Source: CAYSPT01 sp964432985 (GTDB taxonomy: Bacteria; Muiribacteriota; CAYSPT01). From it: DNA of 9,145 nucleotides. Made by a program: the position numbers and the translations under genes. Positions 1 to 6,600 of this stretch are shown here, piece by piece (the first letter of the stretch is position 1; the number at the start of each line of letters is the position of its first letter). Location: the NCBI GenBank assembly GCA_964432985.1, contig CAYSPT010000121.1, positions 1 through 9,145 of the forward strand, read 5' to 3'. The notes beneath the pieces were generated by a model. The model was not told the origin of the DNA. It was given only the letters and a program-made list of their open reading frames with translations, and made no database searches.

Positions 1-205
1 ATTCAGAAAAAAATGTTATGGCCTGATTCTTCATCGAAAGGCACTGTTGATGCTAAAAGAGTACGGTCTCTCAAAATACATAGGATCAGCAGGAAGTAAG
101 AACCTCTCCATGGTCAAGATTTTCGAAAGAAACGGATGCAGCAAAGATTTTGTTCAATATATATACCGTAGATACGGAAAGACAATAATGAACAATGAAC
201 CATGA
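1..205 (+). CDS. C-terminal end of a GNAT-family N-acetyltransferase (5' truncated by the window edge)
   Basis: The frame from position 2 is open for 67 codons and stops at TGA 203-205; the start lies left of the window. The peptide has the pattern of a GNAT fold C-terminal half. A basic segment (R2-K3-K4-C5-Y6-G7) resembles the acetyl-CoA pyrophosphate loop R/Q-x-x-G-x-G with the first glycine replaced by cysteine. It is followed by a helix (ALLMLKEYG), a strand, and then an N-x-x-M-x-x-I-F-x-x-x-G block (N34, M37, F41, G45), which is the usual GNAT motif B region. Members transfer an acyl group from acyl-CoA to an amine; the substrate cannot be told from this fragment. The last codons overlap the start of the peptidase gene by 11 bases, so the two are probably translationally coupled. 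Family assignment rests on pattern recognition of a short fragment; the reading frame itself is convincing. Confidence 0.62.
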   Translation, partial: FRKKCYGLILHRKALLMLKEYGLSKYIGSAGSKNLSMVKIFERNGCSKDFVQYIYRRYGKTIMNNEP

Positions 206-1466
206 TCTTGCCAGAAATTTTGAAAATGCCTATTTGAATCTCTTCTGGAAATTTCAACGTTGTCAGTGGGAAAATTATACGGATGATGCTGGACATGACC
301 TGACTGTCATTGATGAAGAGATATTCAAATTGGTGACTTCATATAAGAATATCTTTGAATTCTCAGGACATACGGGAGAGATTATTCAAGCTGTCTTAAC
401 CCGCGATCTTGTTGATAAACACCCGGATGTGTCTAAACTCAGAAACCGCTTGGATTTGGATAATCAGGATCGCTGCTATGGGCACGGGATTTCTCAAAAA
501 GACATGATACGAAGAATGAAGCCGGACGTCCTGGCGTTAATGCAAACAAGAACCCGCCTCTCTCGGGAGCTTGGATTCGCGTCTTATGTAGATCTGGTCC
601 TTTTCTCTGAAGGCCTTGAATTGGAATCTCTCGTAGCCCTGCTTGAACAGCACCTGAAAAATCATCTCAAGACCGTTAACGCGTTGGTGAAGAAATATCA
701 TATTTCCCTGACAACAAGCTGGTTTTCCGGTCTTGATAAGATCGGTCATTGCGATCCGGATTTTGATCCTGGCGGGAACGTTACACAGTTTTTGGAATGT
801 ATCGGGTTTGGGGATCTTCTGAACAAGATACCTCTCATCGTACAGGAACAAGCGACTGCTTCAGGGTATGTCGGTGTTATGTCAGTTCCTGACGATATCA
901 GAATCCTTATTAGAACAGTGAACTCTTTGGAAAATTGGCTTACCCTGTTTCATGAATTGGGACATGCAACTGCGCATGCCTTGAATGAAGCAAGCGGTAT
1001 ATTCCAAACATGGACGAGTGTTTACGATGAAACGATGGCTGAGGTACTTGAACCTATTGCTGCGTTCATGTTGTTGAATGAATGCAATCAGCAGAGAGCA
1101 AAGGAATTGAGATTATTGACAAGTACCCGGTGTGCAATCAGTGGGCTCTTTGAGCTTGCCCTGTTGGAAAATCCAGAGAATGCCGAACGTCTGTATTTAG
1201 AGCATTTCAGCAAGCTTGGTATGCAAATTAATGATCCAGAAACATGGGTACTCGATTCCTTTCGCTCTATCGACCCTGTTTATATTTTTAACTATGTTAT
1301 TGGTCATCAGATCGCTAACCGTACGTTCATACATCTGAGAAATGAATACGCTGACGATTTCCCAAAGTGGGGAGAGTGGTTAAGAAATAACTACTACGCT
1401 GATGGAAGAAAGCGTTCTTTACAGGAAAAAACAAAGAATATTGATGGAAATGTGAAAAACGATTAG
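195..1466 (+). CDS. Compact M3-like (oligopeptidase-type) zinc metallopeptidase
   Basis: This 423-residue protein has the gluzincin zinc site HELGH (H253, E254, H257), with E283 in the sequence MAEVLEP, 26 residues after the second histidine, as the probable third ligand. Thimet oligopeptidase has the equivalent glutamate 25 residues on. Other M3-like stretches are RLSRELGFASYVDL (121-134), the PDDIRILIR strand just before the helix (232-240), and an aromatic C-terminal segment DPVYIFNYVIGHQIA (360-374) where substrate-binding tyrosines sit in the family. M3 enzymes cut short peptides in the cytoplasm, and no signal peptide is seen. It is clearly shorter than the roughly 600-residue PepF or 680-residue oligopeptidase A, so it is a minimal form. 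TGA at 189-191 closes the frame upstream, making ATG 195 the first available start; a weak GGAAAG lies at 176-181. It overlaps the GNAT gene by 11 bases and precedes the FosA-like gene by 14 bases. An M2/M32-like relative is an alternative. Confidence 0.85.
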   Translation: MNHDLARNFENAYLNLFWKFQRCQWENYTDDAGHDLTVIDEEIFKLVTSYKNIFEFSGHTGEIIQAVLTRDLVDKHPDVSKLRNRLDLDNQDRCYGHGISQKDMIRRMKPDVLALMQTRTRLSRELGFASYVDLVLFSEGLELESLVALLEQHLKNHLKTVNALVKKYHISLTTSWFSGLDKIGHCDPDFDPGGNVTQFLECIGFGDLLNKIPLIVQEQATASGYVGVMSVPDDIRILIRTVNSLENWLTLFHELGHATAHALNEASGIFQTWTSVYDETMAEVLEPIAAFMLLNECNQQRAKELRLLTSTRCAISGLFELALLENPENAERLYLEHFSKLGMQINDPETWVLDSFRSIDPVYIFNYVIGHQIANRTFIHLRNEYADDFPKWGEWLRNNYYADGRKRSLQEKTKNIDGNVKND

Positions 1467-1470
1467 GGGG
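1465..1470 (+). promoter_or_regulatory. Ribosome binding site of the FosA-like gene, overlapping the peptidase stop codon
   Basis: AGGGGG shares two bases with the TAG stop (1464-1466) of the peptidase gene and lies 10 bases before ATG 1481. It supports both the chosen start and co-translation in one operon. Confidence 0.7.
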
Positions 1471-1480
1471 ATGAAAAGAT

Positions 1481-1891
1481 ATGATTACAGGAATCAATCA
1501 CATAACTCTAGCAGTACGGGATATTCACGAATCTTTTGAATTCTATATAAACGTTCTGGGTTTCAAGCCTATCCAGAGGAGTCCCGCCAGTGCCTATCTC
1601 CTGGCTGGAGATACGTGGATTGCCCTTACTAAAGATGATTGTGCCCGGTCTGATCCTCTTGAGGAATATACCCATATAGGTTTAAATGTGCTTCCCGAGA
1701 ATTTTGATGCAGTGAAATCCCGCCTTCAAGCTGCCGGTGTTAACCAATGGCAGAATAATATCAGTGAAGGAGACTCATTTTATTTTCTCGATCCAAATGG
1801 ACATAAGCTGGAAATTCACTGCACGGATCTTGACTCAAGAATTAGATCCGGGAAAGAAACATGGGGCAGTGAAACAGAGTGGTTTGTTTGA
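1481..1891 (+). CDS. FosA-like thiol transferase of the VOC (glyoxalase/bleomycin resistance) superfamily
   Basis: At 136 residues it matches the length of FosA, the Mn/K-dependent glutathione transferase that opens the fosfomycin epoxide in the cytoplasm. Against my recollection of Pseudomonas FosA, the metal ligands are kept (H7, H65, E111, equivalent to H7, H64, E110). So are T9, Y39, W46, Y63, the potassium-loop motif SEGDS (95-99), Y101 and R120, and the adjacent FYFLDPNGHKLE block is nearly identical. The clear difference is Q91 where FosA has K90, a residue that contacts the fosfomycin phosphonate; I94 replaces R93. It may therefore be a true but weaker fosfomycin enzyme or a relative acting on another electrophile. 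FosB/FosX-type activity is less likely because the overall match is to FosA. It is the last gene of the + strand operon and ends 7 bases before the convergent gene. I leave the symbol empty because of the substitution. Confidence 0.85.
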   Translation: MITGINHITLAVRDIHESFEFYINVLGFKPIQRSPASAYLLAGDTWIALTKDDCARSDPLEEYTHIGLNVLPENFDAVKSRLQAAGVNQWQNNISEGDSFYFLDPNGHKLEIHCTDLDSRIRSGKETWGSETEWFV

Positions 1892-1898
1892 ACCCTCC

Positions 1899-2603
1899 CT
1901 ACCGGGTCAACCGCAGGAGAAACACGTAGGTTTCCAGGGACTTCTTCGACTGCCCTCCTTTATCTGATAGCTTCACGCCCAACCCTTGTGTGAACAGCGA
2001 TGTGCCGTATTGAACGGGGGTGCGCAGCTCCATCTTCATCCTGGTGGTGTCGGGCTGCTCAACTGTGAAAACCCGTGTGGGCTGACTGTTGTCCCGATCA
2101 GACTGGTTCCGCTTTGGTTCCGCGGGGACGGATAGGACGGAGCCCGGTCCCCATGTGTGCTTCGTCTCTCTGAAGGAGACAGCCGGAACATGGACCAGGT
2201 TCATGTACAGGTCTGAGGTTTCCGACGATGGGCAGAATCCCGATATTTTCGTCCCGCTGAGAATGCTGTCAACATCTGGGACGAGGCCGGTAAAGCGTGT
2301 GTCTCCGCTGGTAAAGGCGTAAGTGTCATATCGATTGAGGTAGGACTGCTCCAGCCCGTAAATCATGTGGAAGAACAGATTTTGATGAGTAGAGATATCG
2401 AAACTGTCCACGATGGCACCGGAACCCTCCTTGATGGCTTTGCCCAGCAGTCTCCGTCCCCGTTCCTCGATTTCTCCCCGGCTATTTACATACCGTTTGA
2501 GAAGGTAGCGGACCAGGCCTTCGGGCAGGCGGAGAATCTTTCCTGAAACCAGCACTGCCGGTGACCGGGGCACGAAAGACGAAAATGGCATGGCCGGAAG
2601 CCT
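1899..2603 (-). CDS. Secreted secretin-like protein, C-terminal fragment (5' side lost in the assembly gap)
   Basis: From the gap edge the frame is open for 234 codons and ends at TAG (1899-1901). No start with a ribosome binding site is visible, and coding continues right up to the N run, so this is read as the C-terminal part of the gene starting at 3607. It opens with a strand-turn-helix segment (VLVSGKILRLPEGLVRYLL) followed by GRRLLGKAIKEGSGAIVDS, a layout also seen near the N-terminus of the other fragment. It ends with MELRTPVQYGTSLFTQGLGV, a charged loop, and the strand ETYVFLLRLTR. This tail resembles the G-T-x-L/V-x-x-G plus final hydrophobic strand of secretin C-domains in a degenerate form. 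I do not recognise a named family. The fragment ends 7 bases from the stop of the convergent FosA-like gene. The frame is sure; secretin kinship is inference. Confidence 0.7.
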   Translation of the reverse strand, partial: RLPAMPFSSFVPRSPAVLVSGKILRLPEGLVRYLLKRYVNSRGEIEERGRRLLGKAIKEGSGAIVDSFDISTHQNLFFHMIYGLEQSYLNRYDTYAFTSGDTRFTGLVPDVDSILSGTKISGFCPSSETSDLYMNLVHVPAVSFRETKHTWGPGSVLSVPAEPKRNQSDRDNSQPTRVFTVEQPDTTRMKMELRTPVQYGTSLFTQGLGVKLSDKGGQSKKSLETYVFLLRLTR

Positions 2604-2703
2604 NNNNNNNNNNNNNNNNNNNNNNNNNNNNNNNNNNNNNNNNNNNNNNNNNNNNNNNNNNNNNNNNNNNNNNNNNNNNNNNNNNNNNNNNNNNNNNNNN
2701 NNN
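2604..2703. other. Assembly gap (100 N)
   Basis: Exactly 100 N, the conventional placeholder for a scaffold gap of unknown length. It interrupts one minus-strand gene. Any translation read through the N run ends in a wrong frame (stop near 2486) and is an artefact. Confidence 0.97.
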
Positions 2704-3607
2704 CCGGGTCCAGGTACAGGCTGTAGTTCTCCGGTGGGCTGTAGCTGTCAAGTGCCTTCTTGGGCGGGGATGGTTTTTGCGATGTCCGCCGCAGTGAAAA
2801 CGCCGCTGCTGAAAGGTCAAGTTTTTCCGGAAATACCGCCTTTAAGACCACCAGAGCTGTTCGGGTTCCGTCCGCAGTCCCCGTTTCTGTTCCGAAAGGA
2901 GATGAGTAGGCAGCCAGAATCCTGTTTTCGCCGTCTGTCAGACGAATGGACGACGCGCAGTGGAATCCCCTTACCCGGGGCAGTTCCAGAGGGCCTCCCG
3001 GTGTGGTAACGGTACGCAGGAAGTCAGATCGTTCTCCGCTGCTGGATCCGGCCGGCTGAACCAGCGCGGTTTCGCAGAGGATCATGGCTTCAGGGGTTTT
3101 ATCTTCTGCGGTCAACGACACCAGTCTGAAGCGTCCCATGAGCCCCAGAAGCAGCCTCTCATCGGAGGGAAGCGGCCCATGGGCGGCCCGTGCATATCCA
3201 CCGACAAAAACGGGTATACGGCCAATACATACCTCAGCGGTTGAATCCGCATACACCACCGTGGAAGCTGATGACAAAAGTGTCACATCACGTGATGGCT
3301 TGGCCAGTTGTTCGGCCAGCCACTTCATCCGGGACACGGGCAGGCTGCCAACCCGCCCGCGTTTGACGGTGGTGTCCTTCAGGTCCTCCCAGGCGGTAAG
3401 CGGCAGTTCAAACAGCTGAATTTCGAGTCGCAGGCAAAACTGTACCGCCGGTGTGGGTGGAATTGCCCGGTCCGTGACCATGTACACGTCGGGGGGCAGC
3501 GATTCCCCCTTCACGGCGGGCAGAGAGTGCGATGCCAGCATCATCATCACCGCAACGCAGAGGATGAAAGGGGCGGAGCGGATTCTGTGTTTTGTTCGTG
3601 TTATCAT
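2704..3607 (-). CDS. Secreted secretin-like protein, N-terminal fragment (3' side lost in the assembly gap)
   Basis: The start is taken as ATG 3607 because GAGGAG (3615-3620) sits 7 bases upstream; an in-frame TTG at 3634 has no such site. Residues 1-34 form a signal peptide: basic n-region with R/K, a hydrophobic core FILCVAVMMMLA, then a likely cleavage after AVKG. The mature part begins with strands CLRLEIQLFELP and a helix TAWEDL. A helix MKWLAEQLAKP and strands follow, and then near residues 225-270 comes a secretin-like passage (IRLTDGENRILAAYSSPFG, spacer, TALVVLKAVFP). A proline-rich linker (QKPSPPKK) leads into the gap after 301 codons. With the fragment at 1899-2603 the protein has at least 535 residues. 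It is third in the minus-strand operon, 35 bases after the giant repeat protein, and is probably a periplasmic or outer-membrane-associated partner of it. I do not recognise a named family; exact function unknown. Confidence 0.72.
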
Positions 3608-3614
3608 CTGCTTT

Positions 3615-3620
3615 CTCCTC
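3615..3620 (-). promoter_or_regulatory. Ribosome binding site deciding the start of the secreted protein
   Basis: On the minus strand GAGGAG lies 7 bases before ATG 3607. It argues for this start over the in-frame TTG at 3634, which would place extra residues before the signal peptide and lacks a Shine-Dalgarno match. Confidence 0.75.
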
Positions 3621-3642
3621 GTTTGCACTTTCAATTATTGTT

Positions 3643-6600
3643 TCACTTATCTTCCGGTTTTTTAGGCTCTTTTTTTCCCTTCTTGCGGGACTTACCAGCC
3701 GGTGGTTTGTCTGTCTGTTTTTCCGGCGTTCCGGAAGCGCCCGGACCTTCACCGCCTCCTGGCATATCAGGAACGTCTTCGGCTAGTGGGGGTGGGCTCC
3801 CCGTTCCGGATCCTTCCGGCGGCACATCCCCCGCTACCAGGAAGGACTGGCGGATTTTGCGCTGCGTAGTGTTCCATCGTTTTTCGGGGCTTTTCTTCTT
3901 GCTTTTCCGTCTCGCCTGCATCACTTTGCTCAGTACATCGAATGACGAGTACAGCAGGCCGACGATGAATATCAACCATAGTGTGCCGATAGCCCACTGG
4001 ATATTGTGCGGGTAGAAATCCGGCCGCAGCAGGTGCAGGGCAGTCAGGACCAGGGTGGCAGCCAGCGGGAAGGCCAGCTTACGGAACTGTTTAACTATTT
4101 GCATGGTGATGCTGCCGACGATGAAAAGCAGGAAAATGATCCCTGCGGACACGGTGTTGAGCGCTCCCTTGACATACCTGACCGACAGGACACCAGGCAC
4201 CATGAAAGTAGATTTTTCACCTCCACCGGGCACCACGGCGATGAGCTTCTCGAAGTGGAACACCTTCCCACGTCTCAGCAGCTCGATGAGGTTCTGGGAA
4301 ACGGCACTTCGGCCACCGGAAAAGACCGCTTTGCCCTGTCCGAGCTGCTGCTTTTCCAGGTTCTGCTGGATGATATTGAAATCCATTTGCCTTTTTCCCG
4401 AGCTCTTCGTTTGCACCTGGGAGAAGTATTCCTTCTGACGCTGCTGAACCCCGCTCCAGATGTAGCTGGTGTGCTCGATTTGTCTCAGGTCTCCCGATAC
4501 CAGGTTGAGCTTGTAGTTTTTCGGAAGGTACAGGTCCCAGGCCAGACGCATGACCGGGACATCGACCCGGGGGCACTCCATGGTCAGACGGCCCCGGTAT
4601 CCCAGATCGTGGTGCTTCTTCTCGTACAGGATCTTGACCGGGAAATGGGCTCCGGGCTGAGCGGCCCCCGAAATGGGGATCATGGTGACCCGCTCTTTGT
4701 TTTCTCCCACCTGGATCTCCGTTTCTCCGAGCTGGACGGAGCGGTCTCCGACGAAAGCGTCCAGCACGTTGGTCCCCGCGGGCAGCATGATACGGAGAAA
4801 TTGCTTGCGGGTGTTTTTCAGGATAAGCGTCAGGTCATTGATAGTCTCGCCCTCTTCACTCACCAGGGTTACCAGTGAGGCGCTTTCAGCCATGGTTACC
4901 AGGGCCTCCACGTCCAGGTGCTTGATGACTGACAGACCGATGGAGTAGGGATGGGAGATATACTTGAAAGCCCAGATGATGGGAACGGTGATTCCCTGCC
5001 GGAATTGAGAGGGAATCTCGGTGCTGTCGATAGGAGCGACCCCCTTGATGTTCTCTTCCAGGGGAATGATCTCCACGTTCCCGTAAGGATTGACGGCCAC
5101 ATAACCCTTCTCGCGTTCAAGTCCCAGGGTCTTGATCCCTCTGAATTCAATGTCCCCTGAAGCCGAGTCCATGGTGTGCTCGAAGGCCACGTACAGCACG
5201 TAGTTTCCCCTTATTTTGGCCTGCAGTTCCACGTTCCATTCCCCGGGAGTGTCAGCGTTTTCTTCCCAGTGCTTCAGATTGCCCCCGGTGATATTGACGT
5301 TCTTGGCCCCTGAGGGCAGCTGCAGATCGAAATGGGCTACCCCGGCGAACTGGATGGTATAATCGATCCGGCTGCTGATCTGCTCCAATCCCTCTCCTAT
5401 AGAGGCCAGGTTGAATACTTCGGCGGTAACCACCGGCTCGATTGGCTCAACCGAAAGTTTCACCGTCCACGGTTGGCGGAAATATTTGTAAGCAAGCGCT
5501 ATCTCCCCGCCGCCGAGCTTGAAGTAATCGGGAAGCTCCATGATGTCGATCTCGGAGACATTCTCCGAGTGATCGGTTTTAATCCGGATACTGGTTTCGG
5601 TTTGAACCGATACGTGTCCCCGTTCCTTCTTGGCGCCGTGTACCAGCAGCACCGGAAGCTCGATTCCGGAAGCCAGATCGTCCAGGCTGGTGGTGGCCGA
5701 CAGGGTGAGCGTATACTTGCCGTCCACTTTTGAGCGGAAGTTCACCACTAGAAGCTCTTTCTGGGTATCTATACGCCAGTCTTCGATGAAGTCCCCGTGC
5801 ACCGTGTCCACCAGGCGGAGGCGCGAAGGAAAGGCTATTCTGAGCTCGAAAATCCCGGCCTTGCGGATGTCAAAGAGCATCTGCGTGTCCATGATCAGCT
5901 CTTTTTCCTTGATATTGAATCGGGAGTATACTTCTGCGTAGACCTCGGGCTGGATCTGCCCGATGGAAATCTCTACGGTGTAAGGGTACCGGATGTAACG
6001 GTAAGCGAGGCTGATTCCTTCCCTGACCCGTTTGAGTGATCCTGGCAGATCCTTGATATCGATCTGGCTGGCGCCACTGGAGGACACCGCTTCCACCTTG
6101 GTATCCAGCCTGGGTGACACGGCGATGAAGCCCGTTTGCCTGGTAACATCCAGCAGGGTAAGAGTGGGCAGGGTAACGTTTTCTTGTCCCCCGGTGGGTT
6201 TCTCCACTTCTACCGACAGCCGGTAACTGCCTTCCGCCGCAGCCCTGAGGTCCACCGTCACCAGGTTGTCTTTGATCCGCCAGTTGTTGATATTGTTGCC
6301 TTTGATGTCTACCAGTTTGCAGTCGTCTTCCAGGGTGAAGCGCAGCTTGAAAATTCCGGCGTCCTGTATGGTGTAGTTGATAATGTTTTCCGCCCGGATG
6401 AGCTCACGGGAAACCAACGCCAGCGTCTCTGTCTGAGCAGAGACTTTGGGTTGGATAAGGGAAACGGCGATTCCCAGGGAGAAAGGCCGTTTCAGATATT
6501 TGTAGGCCAACCCCAGGCGGAAATCGGCGTCTGCCTTTTCTTCCTTAATCTCGTGCACGTCGAACTGGCTGGCTCCCGACACGGTTCCGGGTTCAATCTT

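Noticed and set aside
188..205. ATG at 188 as a leader-peptide start for the peptidase gene
   Set aside because: This ATG is in the frame of the upstream GNAT gene and is an internal methionine codon of it, not a separate leader.
1888..1910. Imperfect inverted repeat TTGAACCC ... GGGTCAA between the convergent stops, a possible bidirectional terminator
   Set aside because: The stem is only 7 pairs with a bulge, and no T run follows on either strand.
2486..2820. Minus-strand frames translated through the N run
   Set aside because: They exist only because the 100 N placeholder is read as codons; the sequence beyond the gap in these frames conflicts with the long open frame ending at 1899.
3308..4015. 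235-codon + strand open frame spanning the junction of two minus-strand genes
   Set aside because: Its product is rich in His, Pro, Gly and Phe, as expected for a shadow of GC-rich coding sequence, and both genes beneath it are better supported.
4006..4878. 290-codon open frame on the + strand
   Set aside because: It is antisense to the well-supported giant protein gene; its composition reflects the complement of that gene's codons.
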